NCBI RefSeq assembly: GCF_900111295.1
Contig: NZ_FOGT01000005.1
Coordinates: 248,001-312,000 of the forward strand
Source of the DNA: Salipaludibacillus aurantiacus
GTDB taxonomy: Bacteria; Bacillota; Bacilli; Bacillales; Salisediminibacteriaceae
DNA: 64,000 nucleotides
Direction of reading: 5' to 3'
Shown here piece by piece: positions 27,681-35,762 of this stretch (position 1 is its first letter; each line of letters opens with the position of its first letter). The notes beneath the pieces are model-generated. The model searched no databases. It saw only the letters and a program-made list of their open reading frames with translations, and was not told where the DNA came from. Both the position numbers and the translations under genes were made by a program.

Positions 27681-27780
27681 AAGGATACCTCCGATTCTGT
27701 TATCTTGTGTTGATTTAACTTTATCAGAAGGTATCCTTTTTGTGTTTTTTAAATGAGTTATATTTAAACTCGTTGATTGT

Positions 27781-28098
27781 CAAAAGTCGCGAGACGCCTG
27801 CGGGAAAAGCAACGAGCGAAACTTCACGAATTAACACCGAGCTGCTTCGACGAACAAGGCTCCAAAGCAAAACTTGCAGAGGAAGAAGCAAGAGATGAAG
27901 ATCCATCGGGGTGCTCTTCCCCGATTAGCTGAAGCCTTGCCCGCGGCAGATCTTTTTGTGTGACGAGCAAGCGTAGCGGCGCAGGAAACAAGCGAGTGAC
28001 AATTTGGACAAGTAACCTACATTAATCAATTTAGATATAAAAATGGCTCTCACATAAGTGAGGGCCATTCTTATTTACTGGGTTTTGTCCCGGCCTCT
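27781..28098. repeat. Dispersed repeat element, copy D
   Basis: GTCGCGAGACGCCTGCGGGAAAAGC-type sequence at the left matches the internal block of copy A near 2540, and GCCCGCGGCA and AACAAGCGAG blocks follow. The right end, GGGTTTTGTCCCGGCC (about 28080-28095), matches the right terminus of copy A. The left terminus is missing or replaced by the IS remnant. No coding potential is credible. Confidence 0.6.
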
Positions 28099-28163
28099 TT
28101 TTTTAGTACTCCTGGTCACAATTTTGCCATTGTATAGCAAACATTCCGTCACAAATACGGCAG

Positions 28164-28224
28164 TTGCAGGACCTTTATATATAATATAATCAAATTAAAG
28201 GAAGAGAGTTAGTGGTCACTAACT
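28164..28224 (+). promoter_or_regulatory. Promoter-like boxes and inverted-repeat operator upstream of the DoxX gene
   Basis: TTGCAG (28164-28169) and TATAAT (28185-28190) are separated by only 15 bases. Downstream, AGTTAGTG and CACTAACT (28207-28224) form a perfect 8-bp inverted repeat with a 2-base spacer, a typical dimeric repressor site. The regulator is unknown. TAGTGGTC also occurs upstream of the GntR gene at about 30030, so that regulator is a candidate. Confidence 0.4.
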
Positions 28225-28348
28225 TAACAAACCGAAAGAGCGGGTAATGTTCTTTTTATCGCTCACTTACCATCAGGCCATAATTATTTTTAAAAGTGAT
28301 CGTTGACTTGACCTCTTTATTAAAACATTTCCTGAGGAGGAATGAATC

Positions 28349-28855
28349 ATGATTATGGATTTCTTGAGAAACAACAAAATTGCAGCGGGCGTGTTGACAG
28401 TATTACGTGTTTATATTGGATGGCAGTGGCTGACAGCAGGCTGGGGGAAAGTGACAGGAGAGCCGTTTGATGCAAGCGGATATTTAACCGGTGTGGTCAA
28501 TAATGAAGCGGTCATTGAACAGTACCCGACGTATCACGCATTTATAGAAAGTTTTGCTTTACCGAATGCAGGAGTTTTCAGTTTTATGGTCGCCTGGGGT
28601 GAATTGCTCGTAGGGCTTGGCTTAATTTTAGGTGTTCTGACAACGGCAGCAGCGTTCTTCGGAATTGTCATGAACTTCGCGTTTATGTTCGCAGGCACCA
28701 TCTCATCAAACCCGTGGTTAGTGCTTCTGACCATCTTTATCTTGGCAGCAGGCTACAATGCCGGTAAATTCGGCGGTGACCGCTGGGTGCTTCCTTACAT
28801 CCGCACGATGGTTTTTAAAAAACAGTTAACAGAGCCTGATAAAGCGGCAGCATAG
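28349..28855 (+). CDS. DoxX-family membrane protein
   Basis: ATG 28349 follows GAGGAGG. The 168-residue protein has four hydrophobic helices. The family's first segment is VLRVYIGWQWLTAGWGKVTG, followed by the later GELLVGLGLILG and GGDRWVLPY blocks. DoxX proteins are linked to thiol and quinone stress (for example the MhqP/CatD group) and may associate with respiratory or sulfur metabolism. A repressor-type operator lies in the leader. Terminated downstream by a strong hairpin. Confidence 0.85.
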   Translation: MIMDFLRNNKIAAGVLTVLRVYIGWQWLTAGWGKVTGEPFDASGYLTGVVNNEAVIEQYPTYHAFIESFALPNAGVFSFMVAWGELLVGLGLILGVLTTAAAFFGIVMNFAFMFAGTISSNPWLVLLTIFILAAGYNAGKFGGDRWVLPYIRTMVFKKQLTEPDKAAA

Positions 28856-28873
28856 AAGGATTTTAATAAGTCT

Positions 28874-28907
28874 TGCACTCTTTCTGACGGAAGAGTGCTT
28901 TTTACTT
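28874..28907 (+). terminator. Terminator of the DoxX gene
   Basis: GCACTCTT and AAGAGTGC pair across TCTGACGG and are followed by TTTTT. Confidence 0.88.
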
Positions 28908-28969
28908 GCCGAAGGACAAATGAGAGGTTAAAATTGGAAGGGAATGTATGTTTGCAAGGAGGATGAATT

Positions 28970-29221
28970 ATGGAGCTGATTGACTGGAGTTATGGCCGGA
29001 GATATCAAATAAAAGCTGTTTTTTCTTCTCATCCTAATTCTCCGGTTATCTTCAGATCTTTTCCTGATTATTATTTTATATATACAGTGAAATGGTCAGA
29101 CAGAGACAGTCCTGTAAACAGAGACGATTTAGCAGAGATGGAGAAACTGCTTAATGAAGAACTGGGATGTTTAAAAGCCTACGAAACCCGCAGATCGGTA
29201 TGCGGCAGGGCTGGATTATAA
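28970..29221 (+). CDS. Hypothetical protein, 83 residues
   Basis: ATG 28970 is preceded by AAGGAGGATGAATT. The sequence begins MELIDWSYGRRYQIKAVFSS and ends RRSVCGRAGL, a mixed alpha/beta composition without known motif or membrane segment. A terminator shared with the convergent GntR gene follows. Not recognised. Confidence 0.55.
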   Translation: MELIDWSYGRRYQIKAVFSSHPNSPVIFRSFPDYYFIYTVKWSDRDSPVNRDDLAEMEKLLNEELGCLKAYETRRSVCGRAGL

Positions 29222-29228
29222 ATAACTG

Positions 29229-29265
29229 GGCCACCGGGCGGTTAAACCCGATGGCTCTTTTTTTA
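29229..29265 (+). terminator. Terminator after the 83-residue gene
   Basis: GCCACCGGG and CCCGATGGC pair with one mismatch, followed by CTCTTTTTTT. Confidence 0.8.
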
Positions 29266-29267
29266 TT

Positions 29268-29990
29268 CTATCTTTTCATATTAATCATAAAACGGTAACG
29301 GTCCGCCCTGTAGGCTGACTTTACAAATTCAACCGGGGTTCCGTCTTCAAGGTACGTATGCCGTTCAATTAATAAGATGGGGGAAGATTTCCTTACTTGA
29401 AGAAGCTCAACTTCATTCTGATTAGCTGTAGAAGATTCAATAATCTGTGTCGCTTCTTTGATTTTTTTGCCCAGAGCAGCTTCAATATATTCATAAAGTG
29501 AGGATTGCATAATTTCTTTTGTGACACCTGGAACTAGTTTTTCAGGCAGGTAGCTTGTTTCAAGGGCCATTGGTACATTGTCAGCAAGGCGGACCCGCTG
29601 AATCTCATACACCGGATCATTCTCTTGAATTTTTAAATAGTTGGCGACAGACGAAGTCGCAGGCACTACTTTAAAATGAACGAGCCGGTTGCCCGGTGTC
29701 ATTCCTCTCGCTTTCATATCTTCCGTAAAACTGGTTAACCCCTGGAGCGGCTGTTCGATTTTTTTCTCGGATACGAAGGTTCCTGTCCCTTTTTTCCGGT
29801 AGACATAGCCGTCGTTAACCAACTTTGTAATTGCCTGTCTTACTGTCATACGGCTTATTGCATATGTGTTGGCATACTCTCTTTCAGAAGGAAGCATGTC
29901 TCCTGGTTTTAAGTCGCCCTGGTCAATTTGATTTTTAATTTTTTCTTCAAGCTGGTAGTAAATTGGAATTGGTGAGTTTTTATTTATCAT
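29268..29990 (-). CDS. GntR-family regulator, HutC/NagR type
   Basis: The 240-residue protein has an N-terminal winged helix (PIYYQLEEKIKNQIDQGDLK, then PGDMLPSEREYANTYAISRM and TVRQAITKLVNDGYVYRKKG) and a UTRA effector domain from about residue 90. It resembles NagR/YvoA, which senses amino-sugar phosphates, but no nag genes are adjacent, so effector and targets are unknown. An AGTGGTCTATG element lies in its own upstream region (about 30020-30035) and could be an autoregulatory half-site. Confidence 0.83.
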   Translation of the reverse strand: MINKNSPIPIYYQLEEKIKNQIDQGDLKPGDMLPSEREYANTYAISRMTVRQAITKLVNDGYVYRKKGTGTFVSEKKIEQPLQGLTSFTEDMKARGMTPGNRLVHFKVVPATSSVANYLKIQENDPVYEIQRVRLADNVPMALETSYLPEKLVPGVTKEIMQSSLYEYIEAALGKKIKEATQIIESSTANQNEVELLQVRKSSPILLIERHTYLEDGTPVEFVKSAYRADRYRFMINMKR

Positions 29991-30126
29991 TTCCGCATCA
30001 TCCTAACACGTTAAGTTACATAGACCACTATTCCACTTTATTTTATCACACCTTTTAATTGCTAAACCAGTGACGCGGCATTGGTATAATCTCCTATAAA
30101 TTTTTGAGGAATAGTTTATCCTTACA

Positions 30127-30163
30127 AAAAAACGCCTTAATACACGTAGTATCGGGCGTTTTA
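30127..30163 (-). terminator. Terminator of the first radical SAM gene
   Basis: On the minus strand AAAACGCC and GGCGTTTT pair across an 18-base loop and run into further T residues. Confidence 0.7.
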
Positions 30164-30169
30164 TAAGTG

Positions 30170-31336
30170 TTACACATTTTGGGTTTTTCTATAAGCTTCA
30201 GGGATGTAGACACAGAATGGTTCACTTTCAAGATAATCGCCGGTTACTGAGTAAGATCTTGAACGTGAGCCGCCGCACACATAACGGAATTCACAGACTC
30301 CGCATTTTCCTTTATAGAGATCCGGATTTCTTAATTCTTTTAAAACAGGCGCTTCCCGGTATATTTCCTTTAGCGGCTTTTCTCTTACGTTGCCAACCTT
30401 TATCGGAAGAAGGCCGCTTGGCATGACGTCACCTGTATGAGAAACAAAGATAAATCCGTTTCCGTCATTAACTCCTTTTGGGGCGCGTTTTAAACCGTCG
30501 ATTTCAGAAGCCGTATCTGAAATGGAGTCCGAATAGTTTATTTCACCTTTTTCAATCATTTTGTCCTTAGTTTTCTGCTGAATAACGACACGGCGGTGGT
30601 GTTGGGCTGCTGTCGTTTTAATATCAAAATTTGAAGTTTTGTTTAACTCATAAAGCCAACGAAAGACTTTCTCATGCTCGGCTGGTGTGAGGCAATCATC
30701 TATTTGCCCCCTGCCTGTTGGCACCAGAAGAAAGATATACCACATGACCACATCAAGTTCTTCGACTAATTGAGCCATTTCTTCTAAAGAATCATAATTA
30801 TATCTGGAGATGACGGTATTAATTTGAAGCGGCATGTCGAGCTCTTTCAAGTAGCGTATTTTCTCAAGGGTTAAATCAAAGGATCCGGATGTGCCTCTAA
30901 ACTGGTCATGGATAGCTGGATTTGGACCGTCTAAGCTGAACCCCCACCTGGATAAACCGACTTCTTTCGCTTTTTTCATTCGTTCCTTAGTGACATTATC
31001 TGTAGCACTGGGAGTCATTGATACACGCATACCTTTTTTTACGGCGTAATCAGCGAGCTCAAACAAGTCTTCTCTCATCATACAATCGCCGCCTGTAAAA
31101 ACAAGCATAGGATTATTCATATCATAAATCTCATCTATTAGCTTAATTCCTTCTGAATGGGACAGTTCATGAGGATGAGGCTCCACCTGTGCATCGGCGC
31201 GGCAATGCACACAGCGAAGTTCACAGGCACGTGTAACTTCCCAGATAACAATAAAGGGATTTTCATTATAATCCATTTCAGCTATTTTACTAGCGTGCGG
31301 ATGGCCATGACCTTCAGGATGTTTTTTTCCATACAT
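30170..31336 (-). CDS. Radical SAM/SPASM protein, BA_1875-like family, paralogue 1
   Basis: ATG 31336 is chosen (GGTGA just upstream); the frame extends to a TTG at 31348. The 388 residues begin with a His-rich head KKHPEGHGHPH. The radical SAM 4Fe-4S motif is C38ELRC42VHC45, and the C-terminal SPASM domain has KCGVCEFRYVCGG and a final FC. The family is related to haem d1/AhbD-type and PqqE-type maturases; its substrate is unknown. The usual GGDP turn (TGGDPLM in paralogue 2) reads TGGDCMM here, placing an extra Cys near the S-adenosylmethionine site. The paralogue at 35763 is on the opposite strand. Confidence 0.82.
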   Translation of the reverse strand: MYGKKHPEGHGHPHASKIAEMDYNENPFIVIWEVTRACELRCVHCRADAQVEPHPHELSHSEGIKLIDEIYDMNNPMLVFTGGDCMMREDLFELADYAVKKGMRVSMTPSATDNVTKERMKKAKEVGLSRWGFSLDGPNPAIHDQFRGTSGSFDLTLEKIRYLKELDMPLQINTVISRYNYDSLEEMAQLVEELDVVMWYIFLLVPTGRGQIDDCLTPAEHEKVFRWLYELNKTSNFDIKTTAAQHHRRVVIQQKTKDKMIEKGEINYSDSISDTASEIDGLKRAPKGVNDGNGFIFVSHTGDVMPSGLLPIKVGNVREKPLKEIYREAPVLKELRNPDLYKGKCGVCEFRYVCGGSRSRSYSVTGDYLESEPFCVYIPEAYRKTQNV

Positions 31337-31649
31337 ACGTATCACCAAACTTTATTTGAATTTTTATAATTAAAGCATTTGATATATTTTCATTGTAAAT
31401 GTTCAGTAATCCAGCGGCGGCAGCAAATGTTACAATGTGGCAACACTTTATAGGCAATTGAAAGAGACAGATAACTGAATAGTGAGTTTAGGGACTTATA
31501 AGTTGATAAGCAGGAAAAGGTCAAAGGTTAAGGCAATTATTATATAAGCCTGGAAGGGAGACGAACTAATTTTGTTAACTTTTTTCTGGGAGTAAATGCA
31601 GGCATCCGTTATAATAAGAATCGAGCCAGAATTGAGAGGTGTTTGAACT
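31337..31649. other. Divergent intergenic region between radical SAM gene 1 and the 102-residue gene
   Basis: This 313-base stretch is AT-rich. A TATAAT at about 31611 could serve the plus-strand gene. I see no clear FNR-like palindrome, riboswitch or small gene. Confidence 0.4.
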
Positions 31650-31958
31650 ATGAGTACGAAGAAAGATATGGAAGAACAGATTATTAAAAATTATCAAAAA
31701 GATGAAAAGATGATGGTGCTGGTGTTTGCCCAGTGGTGTGTAAATCATAACCTTGACCCTGAGGAAATTTATTTGCGCGCCTACCCTGGACAAAGCGAGA
31801 ACCAGGCTTTAAAACAGGCAATTGATTTGACTGTGACTAAAGAAGAAGCGGGAGAGATTCCGCATGATACTCTTCTAGGCGTATTATCCTTATTTGGCAA
31901 TGATGATCTTGCCTTTGTTGTGACTGAAGAAATGGACAAATTAAAACCCGAAAATTAA
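31650..31958 (+). CDS. Hypothetical protein, 102 residues
   Basis: ATG 31650 follows GAGAGGTG. The soluble, acidic, mostly helical protein (EEQIIKNYQKDEKMMVLVFA, then YPGQSENQALKQAIDLTVTK) has no membrane segment and no known catalytic motif. A well-formed terminator follows at 31974. It is divergent from radical SAM gene 1; no functional link can be shown. Confidence 0.6.
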   Translation: MSTKKDMEEQIIKNYQKDEKMMVLVFAQWCVNHNLDPEEIYLRAYPGQSENQALKQAIDLTVTKEEAGEIPHDTLLGVLSLFGNDDLAFVVTEEMDKLKPEN

Positions 31959-31973
31959 TGTTGGAAAGTTCCA

Positions 31974-32000
31974 GACTCTTCGCCTGGGCGGAGAGTTTTT
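31974..32000 (+). terminator. Terminator of the 102-residue gene
   Basis: CTCTTCGCC and GGCGGAGAG pair with one G-U and are followed by TTTTT. Confidence 0.8.
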
Positions 32001-32014
32001 ATTTGGAAACAAAT

Positions 32015-32029
32015 GGGGGGACTGACCCC
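32015..32029. repeat. GGGGTCAG-type palindrome, copy 1 (imperfect)
   Basis: GGGGGGACTGACCCC reads GGGGTCAGTCCCC on the minus strand, the core of a palindrome family clustered at 32.0-38.4 kb. Confidence 0.6.
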
Positions 32030-32135
32030 TTTTTGTCACTAAATATACACAATTGGAAAGGGAAACCGGGTTTAATTTGGTTGGTAGGTTGGTATGTTAT
32101 AAGTGTAATTAAATTAGATTTTGGAGGTGGTTTTA

Positions 32136-32570
32136 ATGGCAAACTTATTTCCAAAAAGACGGCGTGACGTCTTTGAGTGGCTGCCTTCTTTTCTAGACCG
32201 CGACTCAACAACCGATTTATTTGACAGTTCTTTTGGTTTTCAGAGTCCGAAAGTGGATATTAAGGAGAAGAAAGACCATTATGTAATTGAAGCTGAACTG
32301 CCGGGGTTCTCAAAGGAAGACATTTCAGTTGAATACAAAGATGGCCATCTGACAATCCAGGGAAAGACTGAACGATCTGCTGAGACGAAAGATGATCAGT
32401 ATGTCAGACGTGAGCGATCCAGCGGTTCTTTCCAAAGAAGTTTCTATATTGGAGACATAAACGAAAAGGAAATACAAGGAGAATTTAAAAATGGACTTCT
32501 TGTATTAAATGTGCCAAAAACAAGAGAGGAACTCGATGAATCATCCGGGTACCGTATTGATATAAATTAA
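32136..32570 (+). CDS. Small heat-shock protein, Hsp20 family
   Basis: ATG 32136 follows GGAGGTGG; a TTG at 32121 lies within that site and is rejected. The 144-residue chaperone has a short N-terminal arm, an alpha-crystallin domain from about 40 to 130 (KVDIKEKKDHYVIEAELPGF, then DGHLTIQGKTER and GEFKNGLLVLNVPK) and a short tail. It binds unfolding proteins without ATP. No CIRCE element is visible upstream. Confidence 0.9.
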   Translation: MANLFPKRRRDVFEWLPSFLDRDSTTDLFDSSFGFQSPKVDIKEKKDHYVIEAELPGFSKEDISVEYKDGHLTIQGKTERSAETKDDQYVRRERSSGSFQRSFYIGDINEKEIQGEFKNGLLVLNVPKTREELDESSGYRIDIN

Positions 32571-32604
32571 AGGGGGGATTTTATCCTCTCTTTTTTTATA
32601 TGGC

Positions 32605-32655
32605 TTTATCAGGAAATAACTGGGGGGTCAGACCCCCCAGTTATTTCCTGATAAA
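32605..32655. repeat. GGGGTCAG-type palindrome, copy 2: perfect 51-base inverted repeat
   Basis: Two 25-base arms (32605-32629 and 32631-32655) are exact reverse complements around a single A. The centre is GGGGGGTCAGACCCCCC and the outer part reads TTTATCAGGAAATAACT. It lies 34 bases after the Hsp20 gene and may act as a terminator-like hairpin in either direction. Confidence 0.85.
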
Positions 32656-32723
32656 AGAAGGATTAAAGGCAATTTGGCAAGAAATAAACCTTAAATAAAA
32701 GTTTTTTAAAACGAGGTGAAAAG

Positions 32724-34229
32724 ATGGATGGGTTTTATTATCATAAGTATGATGCAACCGGGCTTGCAGAACTTATTAAAAAGAGGGAAGTGACGGGAGA
32801 AGAAGTGTTTAAAGAAGCGCTTATTAGAATTGAAGCTTTTAACCCTTCTCTGAATGCTGTCGTTCATAAATTTTACAGTAAAGCTCTAAAGCAAATAAAT
32901 AATCTGGAGATGACAAATACACCGTTATCCGGAGTTCCTATGTTACTAAAAGACATTACCCAGGATGTCAAAGGGGAAAGAATAACCTCCGGCTCACGTG
33001 CAAACCAGCATTTCCGAGCAGAAACTGATTCTAATTTTGTATTTAGGTTAAAAGAGGCCGGATTGCTCCCCATGGGGCATACAAACGTTCCTGAATTTGC
33101 ACTCATGGGAGTGACTGAACCTGAATTTTACGGACCTGCAAGGAATCCCTGGAATATAAAATACACGCCTGGCGGCTCGAGCGGCGGTTCGAGTGCGGCA
33201 GTGGCGTCAGGAATGGTCCCGGTTGCAGGCGCTAATGATGGAGGAGGATCGATAAGGATCCCGGCAGCTTATTGCGGGTTATTCGGGCTGAAGCCAACTC
33301 GGGGAAGAACCCCTGTAGGTCCGTCACAAGGAAGATTATGGCAGGGAGCCTCTTCTGAACATGTGTTAACCCGGTCGGTTAGAGACAGCGCCCTTATTCT
33401 CGACTTGATTCACGGAGATGAAAAGGGAGCAGCCTTCCTTGCCCCAGGATATGAAGGGAGTTATGTGAAAGAGATGGCAGTCCCCCTTCATAAACCTTCC
33501 AAAATCGCATTTTCTGTCAAATCGCCTATTGGTACAGCGGTGGATCACGAATGCAAAGAGGCCGTATTAAAAACGGTTCGGTTTCTTGAAAAATCAGGGT
33601 TTGAGGTGGAAGAAAAAGACGCGCCTGTGGACGGTAAAAAAATTGCCCAAAGTTATTTGACGATGTATTTTGGTGAAGTAGCAGCCACTCTTAGTCAGCT
33701 TGAACAGTCTTTAGACAGGAAAATTACCATGAAAGATGTAGAGCCGACGACTTGGCTTCTTGGCATGTTAGGAAAAGCCACATCAGCTCAGGAATTTGTA
33801 TTAAATCTGAAAGAGTGGGATACCGCTGCCTTGGCCATGGAAGAATTTCATGAAACCTATGATTTTTACGTCACCCCTGCTACAGCTATGCCTCCTGCTA
33901 AAATTGGCGAGTTACAAGTCAAACCATCAGAAAAACTGCTGATTAAACTAGTTGCAAGTCTGAGAGCAGGTAAACTGTTGAAAAAGTCAGGGGCAGCGGA
34001 ACAATTAGCGGAAGAAAGTTTAATGAGGACGCCTTTTACCCAGCAGGCTAATTTAACTGGGCAGCCTGCCATGAGTGTACCGGTTCATAAGACTGGAAAC
34101 GGCCTCCCTGCAGGAGTTCAGTTTATCGCGGCCAAAGGTAATGAGCAGAAATTATTTCAGATGGCTTATTTTCTTGAAAGTACTGACTTATGGATAAAGG
34201 CAGATGAAAACCCGTTTTACAGTCTTTGA
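32724..34229 (+). CDS. Amidase-signature family amidase
   Basis: The 501-residue enzyme has the Ser-cisSer-Lys triad: K76 in MLLKDI, cis-Ser153 in the [10 protein letters not shown] block and nucleophile S176 in DGGGSIRIP. It most resembles 6-aminohexanoate-cyclic-dimer hydrolase-like amidases rather than GatA, because no gatC or gatB is nearby. It hydrolyses a linear or cyclic amide; the substrate is unknown. ACGAGGTG precedes the ATG. Monocistronic by context. Confidence 0.87.
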   Translation: MDGFYYHKYDATGLAELIKKREVTGEEVFKEALIRIEAFNPSLNAVVHKFYSKALKQINNLEMTNTPLSGVPMLLKDITQDVKGERITSGSRANQHFRAETDSNFVFRLKEAGLLPMGHTNVPEFALMGVTEPEFYGPARNPWNIKYTPGGSSGGSSAAVASGMVPVAGANDGGGSIRIPAAYCGLFGLKPTRGRTPVGPSQGRLWQGASSEHVLTRSVRDSALILDLIHGDEKGAAFLAPGYEGSYVKEMAVPLHKPSKIAFSVKSPIGTAVDHECKEAVLKTVRFLEKSGFEVEEKDAPVDGKKIAQSYLTMYFGEVAATLSQLEQSLDRKITMKDVEPTTWLLGMLGKATSAQEFVLNLKEWDTAALAMEEFHETYDFYVTPATAMPPAKIGELQVKPSEKLLIKLVASLRAGKLLKKSGAAEQLAEESLMRTPFTQQANLTGQPAMSVPVHKTGNGLPAGVQFIAAKGNEQKLFQMAYFLESTDLWIKADENPFYSL

Positions 34230-34335
34230 AGAATAAATAGCGGCAAAGCCGAAAAATAATTTTAAAAATATAAGTATAAGACTTCGAATTTTTGTCATAC
34301 TAAATGGGGAAACAATTAAACAGGAGGAACATAAC

Positions 34336-34533
34336 ATGACCCAAGGTACAGTAAAGTGGTTTAACGCAGAAAAAGGCTTTGGATTTATTGAAGTAGAAGG
34401 GCAGGATGATGTGTTTGTGCATTACTCTGCAATTGAAGGGGACGGATTTAAATCCCTTGAAGAAGGACAATCCGTGACTTTTGACATCGAACAAGGCCAG
34501 CGTGGACCACAAGCAACAAACGTACAAAAATAA
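34336..34533 (+). CDS. csp: Cold-shock protein, CspA/CspB family
   Basis: The 65-residue OB-fold protein has both RNA-binding motifs: [10 protein letters not shown] (RNP1) and DVFVHYSAI (RNP2). It binds single-stranded RNA/DNA and prevents secondary structure at low temperature. CAGGAGGA precedes the ATG. A terminator follows immediately. The leader before it is short, so no long cold-box leader is evident. Confidence 0.95.
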   Translation: MTQGTVKWFNAEKGFGFIEVEGQDDVFVHYSAIEGDGFKSLEEGQSVTFDIEQGQRGPQATNVQK

Positions 34534-34539
34534 TTGTAC

Positions 34540-34572
34540 ATAAAAGCTCCTTTTAAGGGGCTTTTTTTATTT
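34540..34572 (+). terminator. Terminator of the cold-shock gene
   Basis: AAAGCTCC and GGGGCTTT pair around TTTTAA, followed by a T run. Confidence 0.88.
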
Positions 34573-34850
34573 TGTTACGTAAAAAAACGGTGGTGCGGTA
34601 ATGACTTATTTCTCCCCTTACACATACAGAATTTGGGCTTTGGGTGAGCGGAACACCGCTTTCAGAGATTGGACATCACTGCTGTCATTACAGACTGCGG
34701 TGATGCTGAGGGTACTTTATTATTAACAAATGGCTTAAATGAGCTTCGGGCTTAAAATGTGAGAGAAAGCATGGAGCTGCTAAATATTTTATGTTGCAGA
34801 TGAAGAATGTTAAAATGGTAACAAACTTTTTTATGAAGAGGGATGTAACA
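34573..34850. other. Intergenic region, no gene seen
   Basis: A small AGCGG-AACA-CCGCT hairpin at about 34648 is the only structure noticed. In-frame ATGs upstream of 34851 lack ribosome binding sites. Confidence 0.4.
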
Positions 34851-35618
34851 ATGATAACAGTGGTAAAAGAAGAGCTGGCAGGGATCCCTGCTTTGCACGT
34901 CGCTGCGAATAAAGATATGGAAAAACCGCTTCCTTTATTTATTTTCTGGCATGGGTTTACGAGTGCGAAAGAGCATAACCTCCACTATGCCTATTTATTA
35001 GCTGGAGAGGGTTACAGGATTATTATGCCTGAAGCAGAACACCATGGTGAGCGCCATAAGGGTATACCTGACGATCAGAGAAGTTTGTCTTTCTGGGAGA
35101 TTGTTATAAAAAGCATACATGAAACAGAAGAGATCGTCTCTGCATTAAAAAAAAGGGCACTAGTCGAAAGTTCTGATATTGCAATGGCTGGAGTTTCAAT
35201 GGGGGCCATTATTACGCTGGGGGCGCTTACTCAATATAACTGGGTGACAACTGCAGCTTCTTTTATGGGAACACCTGCTTATGAAGATTTTGTACATGAA
35301 CAAATCGAGCGGATTAAAGAAGAATCAGGTGTTTTTCCATTCAGCAAGGAAGAGTTAGACAGAAAAAAAGCACTATTAAACAGTTATGATTTGTCGAAAC
35401 AGCCGGAAGCTGCGCAAAACCGGGACTTATTTTTCTGGCACGGAGCGCAGGATACTGTAGTTCCAATAGACGGAGCGAAGTCTTTTGCTGCAAGCCATAA
35501 AAATGCTGATAACCTTACTTTCATTGTGGATGCGCAGGCAGGCCATCATGTGAACCGTGAAGGAATACTATCTTTCATTTCATGGCTGAAGAACCGGCAG
35601 CCATTAAAAATGATCTAG
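34851..35618 (+). CDS. YitV-like alpha/beta hydrolase (esterase)
   Basis: ATG 34851 (AGAGGGATG upstream) gives 255 residues, the size of B. subtilis YitV. The nucleophile elbow is AGVSMGAI, the acid lies in WHGAQDTVVP and the histidine in AGHHVNREG; FWHGFTSAKE forms the oxyanion strand. It is a cytoplasmic serine hydrolase of unknown substrate. The stop codon TAG contributes its G to palindrome copy 3, so the palindrome begins within the gene. Confidence 0.85.
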   Translation: MITVVKEELAGIPALHVAANKDMEKPLPLFIFWHGFTSAKEHNLHYAYLLAGEGYRIIMPEAEHHGERHKGIPDDQRSLSFWEIVIKSIHETEEIVSALKKRALVESSDIAMAGVSMGAIITLGALTQYNWVTTAASFMGTPAYEDFVHEQIERIKEESGVFPFSKEELDRKKALLNSYDLSKQPEAAQNRDLFFWHGAQDTVVPIDGAKSFAASHKNADNLTFIVDAQAGHHVNREGILSFISWLKNRQPLKMI

Positions 35619-35630
35619 GGGTCAGACCCC
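35618..35630. repeat. GGGGTCAG-type palindrome, copy 3
   Basis: GGGGTCAGACCCC is a perfect palindrome around A, starting on the last base of the preceding stop codon. It lacks long flanking arms. Confidence 0.75.
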
Positions 35631-35683
35631 CCATTTATTTACATTTAATAAATATGTGAACATTTTAGATTCCTGCGTGGAAA

Positions 35684-35751
35684 AGTGATTTCCATCACAT
35701 CTGTTATACCTCTCTCCAGTTAAGCTTTAAGTAAGAATTAAACTTAACTGG
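35684..35751 (+). promoter_or_regulatory. FNR-like box and leader hairpin upstream of radical SAM gene 2
   Basis: AGTGATTTCCATCACA (35684-35699) fits the Crp/Fnr consensus TGTGA-N6-TCACA at nine of ten defined positions. Downstream, CCAGTTAAG-C-TTTAA (35716-35730) pairs with TTAAACTTAACTGG (35738-35751) around a 7-base loop, with one unpaired C. The 3' arm runs into the GGGAGGGG ribosome binding site. Regulation by oxygen limitation plus a leader structure is suggested, not shown. Confidence 0.45.
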
Positions 35752-35762
35752 GAGGGGTTATT

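Noticed and set aside
27724-27906. 60-codon frame on the minus strand
   Set aside because: Falls in repeat copy D and the IS end; low-complexity Leu/Ser composition.
31349-31450. Rex or FNR site upstream of radical SAM gene 1 (TGTTACAATGTGGCAACA)
   Set aside because: Arms match only over TGTT/AACA; too poor for either consensus.
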